A stretch of 64,000 nt of DNA from assembly GCF_003628535.1 (NCBI RefSeq), contig NZ_RBCI01000004.1, forward strand, positions 310,001 through 374,000, given 5' to 3'. A program made the translations under genes and the position numbers. This document shows positions 36,692 to 46,297 of the stretch, one piece after another. Positions within the stretch are counted from its first letter, which is position 1, and every line of letters begins with the position of its first letter. The stretch comes from Flavisolibacter nicotianae. GTDB lineage: Bacteria; Bacteroidota; Bacteroidia; Chitinophagales; Chitinophagaceae. The notes below the pieces were generated by a model that had not been told where the DNA came from, did no database searches, and saw only the letters and a program-made list of their open reading frames with translations.

Positions 36692-38329
36692 ATGCATATG
36701 TTCCGTCGTACCAAATATTTAACCATTCCCTGTCTTTTTTTGTTTATCCTGGCTTCCTGCTACAGCGGCGAAAAAGAAGAAACTGCCATTTTTCATTACA
36801 ACGAAACGACCGGTGTGGCGTCGATCGATCCGGCGTTTGCAAAGAACCAGTCCATCATGTGGGTCATTCACCAGTTGTACAATACGCTGGTGGAAGTGGA
36901 CAGCAACCTGCACATTGTTCCTTCCCTTGCCAGGCGGTGGGAGATTGCACCCGACAAAAAAACCTACACCTTTTTTTTACGCGGTGATGTTTTTTTTCAC
37001 GATGATCCCTGTTTTCCAAACGGGAAGGGCCGGCGTCTGACCGCACCGGATGTGGTGTATAGTTTCAATCGCCTTGTAGCAAAAGCAACTGCCAGTCCCG
37101 GCGCCTGGGTTTTTAACGGGAAAGTCGACAGCGCCGAGGGGTTCAAGGCGGTGGACGACACAACGTTTCAGTTGAAGTTGCAGCGGCCCTATCAACCGAT
37201 CCTTGGCATTTTGTCGATGCAATATTGCTCCATTGTACCGCACGAGGCGGTGGAAAAATACGGTACCGATTTCCGGCGCCAGGCGGTGGGATCAGGACCT
37301 TTCCGTTTCGTGGCCTGGGAAGAAGGGCAGGCGATGGTGCTCCAAAAAAATCTGAAGTATTTTGAAACCGATGCCGCCGGAAGGCGGCTGCCCTATCTCG
37401 ACGGCGTCAAAATCAGTTTTTACGATAGCAAGGCAACCGAGTTTCTCCTGTTCCGCCAGGGAAAACTGGACTTCATCAATGACATCGACGCTTCGTTTAA
37501 GGATGAAGTTCTGACGAAGAACGGTACACTGCGCAAAGACTGGCAAAACAAGATCAGCCTGCACACCCATCCTTATTTGAACATCGAATACTTTGGCATT
37601 TTGGTAGACGATAAAAATCCCCTGGTGAAATCGTCCCCCCTTCGCCTGCAGAAGATCAGGCAAGCCATCAATTATGGATTTGACCGGCGAAAAATGGTCC
37701 TGTACCTGCGAAATTCACTGGGCATACCGGCCACTTCGGGTTTTGTGCCGGCAGGCCTGCCTTCTTTCGATTCGCTCCAGGTAAAGGGATATGAGTACAA
37801 TCCGCAACTGGCCCGGAAGCTGGTGGAAGAGGCGGGAATCAGTCGGGGAAATTCACCCGTCATCAAGTTATACACGATCCCGATCTACTCCGACATTGCC
37901 AGCTACATTGCCCGCCAACTGGAAGAAATTGGCCTGAACGTCCAGGTAGATGCCGTGCAGAAATCGCTGTTGCTCGACCTGACGTCCAATTCAAGGGCTT
38001 CATTTTTTCGCGGCAGCTGGATTGCCGATTATCCCGATGCGGAGAATTATTTGTCGGTGTTTTACTCAAAAAATCCTGCGCCGCCAAACTATACCCGCTA
38101 TCAAAATCCAGCGTTCGATGCCTTGTTTGAAAAAGCCATAGCGGAAACCAATGATTCCCTTCGTTACCAGTTGTACCGGCAGGCCGACCAGTTGATGATG
38201 AAAGACGCACCGGTCGTACCGCTTTGGTACGACGTTGCCGTGCACCTGGTACAGCCTACCGTTATTGGTTTTGTACCCAATGCCCTCAACCTGCTCGAAC
38301 TCCGCAATACGCAGATCAAACGGAAATAA
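36692..38329 (+). CDS. peptide/oligopeptide-binding ABC transporter lipoprotein (SBP_bac_5)
   Basis: A 545-residue lipoprotein with lipobox LASC (FLFILASCYSG). Two ATGs are close (36692 and 36698) and a GTG precedes them; 36692 is used, but MFRRTKYL is equally possible. The family pattern is clear: IDPAFAKNQSIMWVIHQLYNTLVEVDSNLHIVPSLARRWEI, then YTFFLRGDVFFHDD and LTAPDVVYSFNRL. These proteins deliver peptides or related ligands to an ABC permease. In Bacteroidota such proteins are often anchored in the outer leaflet of the inner membrane. No permease or ATPase genes lie beside it. Divergent from the M1 peptidase gene. Confidence 0.9.
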   Translation: MHMFRRTKYLTIPCLFLFILASCYSGEKEETAIFHYNETTGVASIDPAFAKNQSIMWVIHQLYNTLVEVDSNLHIVPSLARRWEIAPDKKTYTFFLRGDVFFHDDPCFPNGKGRRLTAPDVVYSFNRLVAKATASPGAWVFNGKVDSAEGFKAVDDTTFQLKLQRPYQPILGILSMQYCSIVPHEAVEKYGTDFRRQAVGSGPFRFVAWEEGQAMVLQKNLKYFETDAAGRRLPYLDGVKISFYDSKATEFLLFRQGKLDFINDIDASFKDEVLTKNGTLRKDWQNKISLHTHPYLNIEYFGILVDDKNPLVKSSPLRLQKIRQAINYGFDRRKMVLYLRNSLGIPATSGFVPAGLPSFDSLQVKGYEYNPQLARKLVEEAGISRGNSPVIKLYTIPIYSDIASYIARQLEEIGLNVQVDAVQKSLLLDLTSNSRASFFRGSWIADYPDAENYLSVFYSKNPAPPNYTRYQNPAFDALFEKAIAETNDSLRYQLYRQADQLMMKDAPVVPLWYDVAVHLVQPTVIGFVPNALNLLELRNTQIKRK

Positions 38330-38348
38330 TGTGGAGTGGTAAATAAAA

Positions 38349-38414
38349 ATGTCAATGGCCAATGCCGAGTGGAGAGGTAGAAACCTCGTAATTCAACATT
38401 GGCCATTGACATTA
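38349..38414. repeat. 17-bp inverted repeat with inner hairpin between convergent genes
   Basis: AATGTCAATGGCCAATG (38349-38365) pairs perfectly with CATTGGCCATTGACATT (38398-38414). The 32-base loop holds a second small stem, GAGGT/ACCTC. It lies between the convergent peptide-binding lipoprotein and aminopeptidase P genes. A or T runs flank both arms (AAATAAAA before, TTAAAAA after), so it may terminate transcription, but its length and nested stem are more like a mobile intergenic repeat. Confidence 0.7.
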
Positions 38415-38431
38415 AAAAGCCGGCGCTGCTG

Positions 38432-39877
38432 TTAAAACGGTTTTTTCTGTACTGTTTTTAGTGCGGGCAGCTTGTAATTATCGATCACGCTGTTTTCGGC
38501 CATCAGCTTTTCCACTGCTTCGATGGAACGGGGCGCAAAAGCCGAAAGCAGTTCATACCCTTTTTCGGTGATCAGCGCATCGTCTTCGATGCGAACGCCA
38601 ATGCCCCACCATTTTTTATCGCAGTCGCTGTTGGGCATGATGTAAATCCCGGGTTCAATCGTGATCACCATGTCTTTTTTCAGCGGACCGTATTCGCTCT
38701 TGTCGTGCACATCCAGCCCGATGTGATGACCAAGTCCGTGCGGATAGTACTTACGGATATCTTTTTTGTCTTTGATGATTCCCAGCCTGAGCAGGCCGTT
38801 GCCGATCACTTCATTGGCAGCTTTGCTGGCATCAGCCCAGGTAGAACCGTCCTTGAGGGTTTTAAAAGCGGCTTCCTGCGCATCGTAGACCAGTTGGTAA
38901 ATCGTGCGTTCTTCCGGCGAAAATTTACCACGGGCCGGGATAGTCCGTGTGACGTCGGCAGAATAGCCGTGGTAGGAAGCACCCACGTCCATCAGCAACA
39001 GGTCGTTGCCGATTTTCGTCCGGCTGTTTTCCATGTAGTGCAGGATGCAGCCGTTTTCACCGGCACCGACAATTGAGCCATAGCCCACTTCTTCCGAACC
39101 ATACCGTTTGTGCACATATTCCATCAGGCCCTGGATTTCCAGTTCCGACATATCGGGGCGCAGTGTTTTCATCACTTCGTTGTGCGCCATGCAGGAAATC
39201 TCAACGGCTTTCCGGAGCATGTACATTTCCTCCGGGGTCTTGGTCTCGCGGAGCTTTGACGTGATTTGCCGAAAGGCTTTATAGTCGAGACGCGGGTCTT
39301 TTTCATCAGCCAGGGCAGCCTTGGTCCTGAACTGCTGCAGAAGATTGTACAGGTCACCGTCGCCGCGGCCTTTCTTTACGTCAACAGGCAACACGTCCAT
39401 GATGATTTTCGGAAAGGATGACAGATCGAGCGGAAACTCTTTGAATTTATTCCCGGTGTAAACAGCGGCAATACCCAGCTTTTCTTTGGCACCCTGGTCG
39501 CCGAGTCGCCGGCCGGTCCACTGTTCCATCACGGGATTTTTTTCCTGCACAAAAAACAATTCGTTGTAGGAGCTGCCGTCTGGTGCTGTTTGCGCATCCT
39601 TAAAGAGAAACAAAACCGCATGCGGCTCTTTGTAACCGGTAAAATAATACAGGTCGGGGTTTTGATGATAGAGGTACTCCACGTCGTTGGAGAAGGTGCG
39701 TGGAGAAGCCGCAAAGACAACCATCACGCTGCTGTCGGGCATCAGCGCACGGGCCGCCTCCCGGCGCCCTTTGTGAAACTCTTTGGGCAGGTAGTCGGTC
39801 GGGACATCTTTCTGGCTGGCGGCCGAAAATACCGTTACAATAAACAGGAAGAAACAGCCGAATAGCTTTCGTTGCAT
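38432..39877 (-). CDS. secreted aminopeptidase P family protein (M24B, Xaa-Pro aminopeptidase)
   Basis: A 481-residue protein with a signal peptide ending SAASQ. An N-terminal creatinase-like domain (about 30-175) is followed by the pita-bread catalytic domain. The metal ligands are visible in order: Asp in LLMDVGASYHG, Asp in SADVTRT, His in HGLGHHIGLDVHD, Glu in ITIEPGIY and Glu in VGVRIEDDALIT. It releases N-terminal residues next to proline. The export signal is unusual compared with the cytoplasmic E. coli enzyme but frequent in Bacteroidota. Monocistronic, convergent with the peptide-binding lipoprotein gene. Confidence 0.93.
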   Translation of the reverse strand: MQRKLFGCFFLFIVTVFSAASQKDVPTDYLPKEFHKGRREAARALMPDSSVMVVFAASPRTFSNDVEYLYHQNPDLYYFTGYKEPHAVLFLFKDAQTAPDGSSYNELFFVQEKNPVMEQWTGRRLGDQGAKEKLGIAAVYTGNKFKEFPLDLSSFPKIIMDVLPVDVKKGRGDGDLYNLLQQFRTKAALADEKDPRLDYKAFRQITSKLRETKTPEEMYMLRKAVEISCMAHNEVMKTLRPDMSELEIQGLMEYVHKRYGSEEVGYGSIVGAGENGCILHYMENSRTKIGNDLLLMDVGASYHGYSADVTRTIPARGKFSPEERTIYQLVYDAQEAAFKTLKDGSTWADASKAANEVIGNGLLRLGIIKDKKDIRKYYPHGLGHHIGLDVHDKSEYGPLKKDMVITIEPGIYIMPNSDCDKKWWGIGVRIEDDALITEKGYELLSAFAPRSIEAVEKLMAENSVIDNYKLPALKTVQKKPF

Positions 39878-39933
39878 AGAAGCAGAATTTGCTCTAAAAA
39901 TAAGCAGAAGCTGTTATGCTATGCAAGAATACC

Positions 39934-39980
39934 GAACAGAGGAACAGGGAGTTGAGTTGCAGAACAGACAAACAAGGAAT
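39934..39980. repeat. degenerate GAACA-rich stretch
   Basis: The segment reads as imperfect repeats of GAACAGAGG-like units (GAACAGAGGAACAGG, then AGAACAGACAAACAAGGAA). A similar run occurs on the other strand at 51009-51057. Both are non-coding and lie next to gene ends. Confidence 0.4.
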
Positions 39981-40104
39981 ATCGAAAGTTGAAAGAATCC
40001 TCGCTGCTTAGCCTTCATTGAACAGCAGTCCGCCCGTAAAGGGGAACGCTGCACTGAAACCCCTTCTACATTCATCCTTCCTTGTCTATCTGTCTGCCTC
40101 GCCC

Positions 40105-40374
40105 TTACTCTTCGTCTTCTTCGTAATACGATTCTTCGTTGTTGCTGTTGTATTGTTTTTCCCATGCCTCGACCTTTTTGTCATCAAGGCATTCAATGAT
40201 ATCATAAATCGGGTCGGTTTTCCGGCGCCATTCCGTGATCAGTTCATCCTGGTATTTAAATACATAAAGACAGTGATCGGTTTCGACAGTCACTTTTACG
40301 AGTTCAATAATGGAGTCAAATTCTTCCTGCACCAGGTAATAACATCCAGGTTCCAGCAATCCATACGAATACAT
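40105..40374 (-). CDS. small acidic protein, unknown function
   Basis: An 89-residue protein beginning MYSYGLLEPGCYYLVQEEFD and ending in an acidic tail (NNEESYYEEDEE). A strong Shine-Dalgarno (GGAGG, 6 bases before the ATG) supports the gene, and Shine-Dalgarno sites are rare in this window. The body predicts mixed beta strands and a helix (IYDIIECLDDKKVEAWEKQY). No signal or membrane segment. No family recognised. Its acidic tail is like that of some small RNA-polymerase- or nucleic-acid-binding proteins, but nothing shows that here. Confidence 0.75.
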   Translation of the reverse strand: MYSYGLLEPGCYYLVQEEFDSIIELVKVTVETDHCLYVFKYQDELITEWRRKTDPIYDIIECLDDKKVEAWEKQYNSNNEESYYEEDEE

Positions 40375-40814
40375 GTTCTTCCTCCGTTTTAGGTGGTTAT
40401 TAACTTTTCTTGCGTTGACTTAATGGGTAGTACTCTGCGATCGGGGTTAGTAGGGTCCAAGAACCTCAAAAATTCCTTCTGCTCATGGGTCAAAATTAGG
40501 CCTTTTCGGATTTTGACAAACACCGCTTCGCTAAAAAAAATGTAAGGTTATATCTTATTGATTTTCAACAATAAATCGGCAATTTTCCAGATAGAAAATA
40601 TTTTCAAAAAACTAATTTTTTTAGTAAAATGCGAACCGAATTTCCTTATATTTGCCTGCTTTTGAACCAATTGAAAACAACCGGTTTTTTTTACCATTCG
40701 CCGTTTGTTTCCGTAATCTGCTTTTTCTACGTGCTGACTGCTGCAATTGCCAGATTGGCGGAATGGATTGGAATCAGAAGCCTATTTTCGCAAACCGAGA
40801 TTTGAAAAACTCCT
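40375..40814 (+). other. A/T-rich intergenic region upstream of parE
   Basis: The 440 bases between the divergent small acidic gene and parE hold no convincing frame. Seen: inverted repeat TTATTG-N8-CAATAA (40555-40574); ACTAA-N5-TTAGT (40611-40625), like the sites before blaI; and the -7 box at 40647. The rest is A/T-rich without clear structure. Confidence 0.6.
40647..40654 (+). promoter_or_regulatory. -7 promoter box of the parE operon (TATATTTG)
   Basis: A perfect TAnnTTTG match, 160 bases before the parE ATG. Upstream is a T-rich -33 region (CTAATTTTTTTAG) that overlaps the ACTAA-N5-TTAGT palindrome at 40611-40625. The distance implies a long 5' leader. Confidence 0.6.
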
Positions 40815-42731
40815 ATGGCAGAAACAAAAAAAAACCTCTTCGAATACACCGAAGACAGTATCAAAAGTCTTGACTGGAAAGAACACATCCGGCTCCGCCC
40901 GGGGATGTATATCGGCAAACTGGGCGACGGTTCCAGCCCCGACGATGGTATTTATGTATTGGTAAAAGAAGTTCTCGATAACTGTATTGACGAATACACC
41001 ATGGGTTATGGAAAGACCGTGGAGATTTCTATAAAAGACAAAACTGTCACCGTTCGGGACTATGGCCGCGGTATCCCCTTGGGAAAAGTCGTGGATGTGG
41101 TGAGCAAGATCAATACAGGCGCCAAGTACGACAGCAAGGTTTTCCAAAAAAGCGTGGGCCTGAATGGCGTAGGTACCAAAGCGGTGAACGCCCTGAGCAA
41201 TTACTTTAAGGTGTCGTCGCACCGCGAAGGCAAGGTAAAAATGGCCGAATTTGAACGGGGCAACCTGGTCCGCGAGCACAAAGAAGCGAAAACCGACGAA
41301 CAGAACGGCACCCTGGTGACCTTCGTGCCGGACGATACGGTGTTTAAGAACTTCCATTTCATTCCCGAATACCTCGAAAAGCAGATCTGGAACTACTGTT
41401 TCCTGAATGCCGGACTAAAAATCTCTTTCAACGGCAAGTCTTATATGAGCCGCAACGGTTTGCTGGACCTGCTTACCCGGGAAACGAACGCCGATACCGC
41501 ACCGGAAGGGCTTCGCTATCCGATTATTCACCTGAAAGGTGACGATATTGAAGTGGCCCTTACCCACAACAATGATTACGGCGAAGATTACCATTCGTTT
41601 GTCAACGGCCAGCACACCACGCAGGGTGGTACCCACCAGGCAGCCTTCCGGGAGGCCTATGTAAAGGTGATCCGCGACTTCTTCAAAAAAGACTATGACG
41701 CAGCGGATATCCGCCAGGGTATTGTGGCCGCTGTATCTGTGCGGGTGGTTGAACCCGTTTTTGAGTCGCAGACCAAGACCAAACTCGGCTCACTGAACGT
41801 GGATGAAGGCGGTCCAACGATGCGCCAGTTTGTGTACGAGTTTTTATCCAAACAGCTGGACAACTTTCTGCATAAAAATTCTTCCGTTGCCGAAGCACTG
41901 AAGAAAAAGATCGAGCAAAGCGAGCGGGAACGGAAAGAACTGGCCGGCATTAAAAAACTGGCGAACGAAAGAGCCAAAAAAGCCAACCTGCACAACCGCA
42001 AGCTGCGCGACTGCCGCTTTCACCTGAACGACGAGCCACCGGCAAAAGGAAAGCAGGAGTTCTTTGCCACGCAAAAAGAGACGACCATCTTTATTACCGA
42101 GGGTGACTCGGCTAGTGGCTCCATCACCAAGGCAAGGGCCGTTGAAACCCAAGCGGTTTTCAGTCTTCGCGGCAAGCCGCTGAACTGCTTTGGCATGACC
42201 AAAAAAGTGGTATACGAGAACGAGGAGCTGAACCTGTTGCAGCATGCGCTGAATATCGAAGAAGGAATGGACGGCCTGCGCTTCAACCGCATTGTCATTG
42301 CCACCGATGCCGACGTGGACGGCATGCACATTCGCCTGCTGATCATGACCTTCTTCCTGCAGTTCTTCCCTGATCTTGTCAAGAACAACCACGTCTATAT
42401 TTTGGAAACGCCGCTCTTCCGGGTACGGAACAAGCAACAAACGATCTACTGTTATTCCGAACAGGAAAAGCAGGCGGCCGTAAAAAAGCTGGGCGCTAAA
42501 CCGGAGATCACCCGCTTTAAAGGATTAGGGGAAATTTCGCCGGACGAATTTGGCCGCTTTATCGGCGATGAAATGCGTTTGCAGCCGGTTATCCTGGAGC
42601 ACGGCGACCATATTCAGCACCTGCTGGAATATTACATGGGTAAGAATACCCAGGAAAGACAGGAATTCATTATCAACAACCTCAAGGTTGAATTGGATAC
42701 GGTGGAAGAACCAGTAGAAGCCATGGCATAA
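40815..42731 (+). CDS. parE: DNA topoisomerase IV subunit B
   Basis: A 638-residue type IIA topoisomerase ATPase subunit. The GHKL ATPase has [18 protein letters not shown], the metal/ATP-binding Asn in VLDNCIDE, and [14 protein letters not shown]. The TOPRIM domain has [10 protein letters not shown] and the acidic [10 protein letters not shown]. The start [26 protein letters not shown] is typical of the ParE branch in Bacteroidota rather than GyrB, and parC follows in the same operon. It powers decatenation of sister chromosomes by ATP hydrolysis. A DUF1835 gene starts 23 bases after its stop, so three genes form the unit. Confidence 0.93.
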   Translation: MAETKKNLFEYTEDSIKSLDWKEHIRLRPGMYIGKLGDGSSPDDGIYVLVKEVLDNCIDEYTMGYGKTVEISIKDKTVTVRDYGRGIPLGKVVDVVSKINTGAKYDSKVFQKSVGLNGVGTKAVNALSNYFKVSSHREGKVKMAEFERGNLVREHKEAKTDEQNGTLVTFVPDDTVFKNFHFIPEYLEKQIWNYCFLNAGLKISFNGKSYMSRNGLLDLLTRETNADTAPEGLRYPIIHLKGDDIEVALTHNNDYGEDYHSFVNGQHTTQGGTHQAAFREAYVKVIRDFFKKDYDAADIRQGIVAAVSVRVVEPVFESQTKTKLGSLNVDEGGPTMRQFVYEFLSKQLDNFLHKNSSVAEALKKKIEQSERERKELAGIKKLANERAKKANLHNRKLRDCRFHLNDEPPAKGKQEFFATQKETTIFITEGDSASGSITKARAVETQAVFSLRGKPLNCFGMTKKVVYENEELNLLQHALNIEEGMDGLRFNRIVIATDADVDGMHIRLLIMTFFLQFFPDLVKNNHVYILETPLFRVRNKQQTIYCYSEQEKQAAVKKLGAKPEITRFKGLGEISPDEFGRFIGDEMRLQPVILEHGDHIQHLLEYYMGKNTQERQEFIINNLKVELDTVEEPVEAMA

Positions 42732-42754
42732 ACACGAAAACTGCGAAAAGAAAG

Positions 42755-43603
42755 ATGATACACATAGTTTTTCAGGAAGCTGACATTGCCGTGCTGAAAC
42801 AGGCACAGGAGCTTGACGAATCATTGGCCGGCGAAGTGCTGATCGTACGGGATGACTATGCCGTGGGGCCGGTAGAAAATATCTACGAAGTGGACGGCTA
42901 CCAGCAGCGGCGGGAATGGTGGCGGCGCCTGTTGGAACTATCGCCGTACAACACCGACCAGTTGATGGAAATGGTAGACGACCGGCTCCTGGTGCACAAC
43001 CTGAAAAAATCACTGGAGGAAAGCGAAAAAGAGGAAGTCTGGATCTGGATGGGACAAAACCAACACGACGTTTGTGGCTATTACTGGCTGATGTCGCAGT
43101 TGGCCGATTACCAGGGTCGCATTCTTGTGCTTTACCTGAACAACCTTCCCTTCATTAATGAAAAGGGCAACATTTTTTACCCGACGGCGATTCACCAGAT
43201 TCAGCCGAAAGAGTTTTTGAAAGCCAAAAAGCTGAACCGGAAAATCACGCTCAGCGAATTTGAAGTGGACCCGGATGAATGGAGAAAGCTTTGTGCCGAA
43301 AATGCCATGGTCCGCATCCTTGAAGGCGGTAAAAAGATCGTCAGCAAGGACGCCGACTTTTATGACAAGGATATTTTAGCCGGGTTGACAGCCGAGCCGC
43401 AAAAGGGGGCAAAAGCGATGGCTGCTATTCTTGGCAAAATGAAAATCAAAACCGGCGACGTTTATCTTTTGTGGCGCATGATCAACCTGGCGGCAGAAGA
43501 AAAAATCGAGATCATCGGCGAAACGGCAAAAGGCTGGAAGGAATTTGACGTAAAGCTGAAAACGGAAGCACCGGTTACAACGGAGGAAACAACAATCCAA
43601 TAA
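42755..43603 (+). CDS. DUF1835 domain-containing protein
   Basis: A 282-residue protein lying between parE and parC. The N-terminal DUF1835 region reads MIHIVFQEADIAVLKQAQELDES and VLIVRDDYAVGPVENIYEVDGYQQRREWW; a later part reads EVWIWMGQNQHDVCGYYWLMSQLADYQGRILVLYL, consistent with the usual fold. The C-terminal part (DILAGLTAEPQKGAKAMAAILGKMK) resembles the DUF3658 helix region. The function is unknown. The gap to parE is 23 bases and to parC 64 bases, so it is probably co-transcribed with both. No catalytic motif is obvious; a nucleotide-binding role is only a guess. Confidence 0.85.
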   Translation: MIHIVFQEADIAVLKQAQELDESLAGEVLIVRDDYAVGPVENIYEVDGYQQRREWWRRLLELSPYNTDQLMEMVDDRLLVHNLKKSLEESEKEEVWIWMGQNQHDVCGYYWLMSQLADYQGRILVLYLNNLPFINEKGNIFYPTAIHQIQPKEFLKAKKLNRKITLSEFEVDPDEWRKLCAENAMVRILEGGKKIVSKDADFYDKDILAGLTAEPQKGAKAMAAILGKMKIKTGDVYLLWRMINLAAEEKIEIIGETAKGWKEFDVKLKTEAPVTTEETTIQ

Positions 43604-43667
43604 TCAACAGATTCTCTAGTGGACCTTCTAAGTCTGTTAGAGATATAAAAAAACGAGCACTACGAGC

Positions 43668-46178
43668 ATGAAAAACAAAAATTTCGAACACGTACAAACC
43701 GATCATGGGATCAACGGGCAATACAAAACCTGGTTTTTGGATTACGCCTCTTATGTGATCCTCGAACGGGCCGTGCCGGCCGTGGAAGACGGTTTGAAAC
43801 CCGTGCAGCGCCGTATCCTGCATGCCATGAAAGAAATGGATGATGGACGGTTCAACAAGGTGGCCAATATTATCGGGCAAACCATGCAGTACCACCCACA
43901 TGGTGATGCCTCCATCGGCGATGCACTGGTGAACATGGGGCAGAAAGACCTGCTGATTGAAACGCAGGGAAACTGGGGTGATGTACGCACCGGCGACGAT
44001 GCCGCGGCGTCCCGTTACATTGAAGGCCGCCTGAGCAAATTTGCCCTGGAAGTGGTGTTCAATCCCAAAACAACGGTCTGGCAATTAAGTTATGATGGCC
44101 GTAAAAACGAACCGGTAACGCTGCCGGTAAAATTTCCCTTGCTGCTGGCACAGGGTGCTGAGGGAATTGCAGTTGGCCTGTCCACAAAAATTTTACCCCA
44201 CAACTTTATCGAGCTTTGCGAAGCATCGATCAAATACCTCAAAGGCCGCAAGTTTGACCTTTACCCAGATTTCCAGGCCACCGGCGCAATGATCGACGTG
44301 ACCGATTACAACAACGGGCAACGCGGCGGCCGGGTGAAAGTGCGGGCCCACATCGAAGAATTTGACAAGAAAACGCTTTTGATTAAAAGTGTTCCCTACG
44401 GTGTAACGACAACCGGATTGATGGACAGCATTGTCAAAGCCAATGATGCGGGAAAGATCAAAATCAAAAAAGTAACGGACAACACGGCGGCCGAGGTGGA
44501 AATCCAGGTTGATCTGGCGCCGGGTATTTCTCCCGATATCACCATCGACGCGCTGTATAAATTCACCGACTGTGAAGTATCCATAGCGCCCAACGCCTGT
44601 GTGATCATTGACCAGCGGCCACACTTCGTTTCGGTTTACGACCTATTAAAAGTTTCGACCGACAACACACGGGATCTTCTGCAAAAAGAACTCGAAATCA
44701 AACTGGGCGAACTGAATGAAAAGTGGCACTATACGTCGCTGGAGAAAATCTTCTTTGAAGAAAAGATTTACAAGGAACTGGAGAAAAAGTACGAGACCTG
44801 GGACAAAGTGATTGCAGCAATTGACAAAGCCTTTGATCCATTCAAAAAGAAACTGAAAAGAGAGATCTCCAGGGAAGATATTCTAAAGCTGACCGAAAAG
44901 CCTGTGCGCCGGATTTACCGGTTGGATATCGACGAACTGAATGCCCAAATTCGCGACCTCGAAGCACAGATCAAACAGGTAAAATATGACCTGGAGCACC
45001 TGACCGAGTATGCGATTTCTTATTTCGAAGGGCTCCTGAAGAAATATGGCAAAGGCCGCGAACGGAAAACGGAAATCAAGGTTTTCGAAACCATCGAAGC
45101 CAAACACGTTGCCATCGCCAACACCCGTATTTTCATCAACCGCGCCGAAGGTTTTATCGGCACCTCGCTGAAAAAAGACGAATTCCTGGTAGAATGTTCC
45201 GACCTGGATGACATCATCGCCATTACCAAACGCGGCGTCATGAAGGTGGTGAAGGTGCAGGATAAGGTCTTTATCGGCAAAGACATTCTTTATGCCAACG
45301 TTTTCCGCAAGGGCGACGAACGAACAACCTATAACCTCATTTACACGGATGGTGGATCCGGAACAACCTTTGCCAAACGTTTCAATGTAACCGGTGTAAC
45401 ACGCGACAAGGAATACGACCTGACGAAGGGCAGCGATAAAAGCAAGGTTCATTACCTCACCATCAACCCGAATGGTGAGGCGGAAGTCGTCCGGATCATC
45501 TTGAGTCCTGCCTGCACGGCACGCATCAAGGAATTCGATTTTTATTTTGAAGAACTCGAGATCAAAAACCGTGGCAGTATCGGCAACCAGGTATCGAAAT
45601 ACCCGGTTCGTGCCGTGAAGTTTAAGGAAGCCGGCGTTGCCACACTTGGCAGCATCAAGCTTTGGTTTGATGACAAGTTCGGACGCCTCAATCATGATGG
45701 CAAAGGAGTTGAACTGGGTGATTTTGATGCGGAAGACCGCATCCTTGTCATCAACAACGACGGCACCTACGAGATCACCGACCAGGAACTGACGCAGCGA
45801 TTCAACCCGGAAGAAGTGATGCTGGTTGAAAAATTCGACCCCGAACGTGTCATTACTGCCATTTACCTGGACAACGAAAAGCAGCAATACAATGTCAAGC
45901 GTTTCCGGATTGAAACGACGACCATGAAATCAAAGTTTCTTTTCATCAAGGAAGGAAAGGGCAATCTGCTGGAAGCTGTGTCGACCGAAGAAGAACCGGT
46001 ATTGATCGTTCAAACGGGCAAGGGATCGCAGGTGCGGAGCTCCAAGTTTAAGATCGCAAAGATGGTGGATGTGATGGGCTGGAAAGCCGTCGGCGCCAAG
46101 CTGGTCGATTTCAATAAAAACACGATGATGGAGTGGGAGATGAAGGAAGGGGCAAAAACCCAGGCCGAACTGTTCTGA
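43668..46178 (+). CDS. parC: DNA topoisomerase IV subunit A
   Basis: An 836-residue breakage-reunion subunit. The winged-helix region has DGLKPVQRRILHAM, and the catalytic Tyr117 sits in AAASRYIEGRLSK. Tower and coiled-coil segments follow (IYRLDIDELNAQIRDLEAQIKQVKYDLEHL). The C-terminal part forms beta-propeller-like blades without the GyrA-box (QRRGGKG) that DNA gyrase needs for wrapping, which supports topoisomerase IV. It cuts and rejoins both DNA strands together with ParE. It is the third gene of the operon and is followed by a strong terminator. Confidence 0.93.
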   Translation: MKNKNFEHVQTDHGINGQYKTWFLDYASYVILERAVPAVEDGLKPVQRRILHAMKEMDDGRFNKVANIIGQTMQYHPHGDASIGDALVNMGQKDLLIETQGNWGDVRTGDDAAASRYIEGRLSKFALEVVFNPKTTVWQLSYDGRKNEPVTLPVKFPLLLAQGAEGIAVGLSTKILPHNFIELCEASIKYLKGRKFDLYPDFQATGAMIDVTDYNNGQRGGRVKVRAHIEEFDKKTLLIKSVPYGVTTTGLMDSIVKANDAGKIKIKKVTDNTAAEVEIQVDLAPGISPDITIDALYKFTDCEVSIAPNACVIIDQRPHFVSVYDLLKVSTDNTRDLLQKELEIKLGELNEKWHYTSLEKIFFEEKIYKELEKKYETWDKVIAAIDKAFDPFKKKLKREISREDILKLTEKPVRRIYRLDIDELNAQIRDLEAQIKQVKYDLEHLTEYAISYFEGLLKKYGKGRERKTEIKVFETIEAKHVAIANTRIFINRAEGFIGTSLKKDEFLVECSDLDDIIAITKRGVMKVVKVQDKVFIGKDILYANVFRKGDERTTYNLIYTDGGSGTTFAKRFNVTGVTRDKEYDLTKGSDKSKVHYLTINPNGEAEVVRIILSPACTARIKEFDFYFEELEIKNRGSIGNQVSKYPVRAVKFKEAGVATLGSIKLWFDDKFGRLNHDGKGVELGDFDAEDRILVINNDGTYEITDQELTQRFNPEEVMLVEKFDPERVITAIYLDNEKQQYNVKRFRIETTTMKSKFLFIKEGKGNLLEAVSTEEEPVLIVQTGKGSQVRSSKFKIAKMVDVMGWKAVGAKLVDFNKNTMMEWEMKEGAKTQAELF

Positions 46179-46197
46179 TTTCCCGAAACATAAAAAG

Positions 46198-46230
46198 AAA
46201 AATGCCTGTTTTATAAAACAGGCATTTTTT
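46198..46230 (+). terminator. rho-independent terminator of the parE-parC operon
   Basis: AAAAATGCCTGTTTT (46198-46212) pairs with AAAACAGGCATTTTT (46215-46229), ending in a T run. It lies 20 bases after the parC stop and can serve the convergent smpB as well. Confidence 0.9.
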
Positions 46231-46297
46231 ATTGACTGAAGAGAATAAACACAAAGCAGGTCTGTCGCTGTCCGAAGTTTTTTTCGGGACAGGGCCA

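Noticed and set aside
44883-45887. 334-codon minus-strand frame
   Set aside because: Antisense to parC; no start signals or domain.
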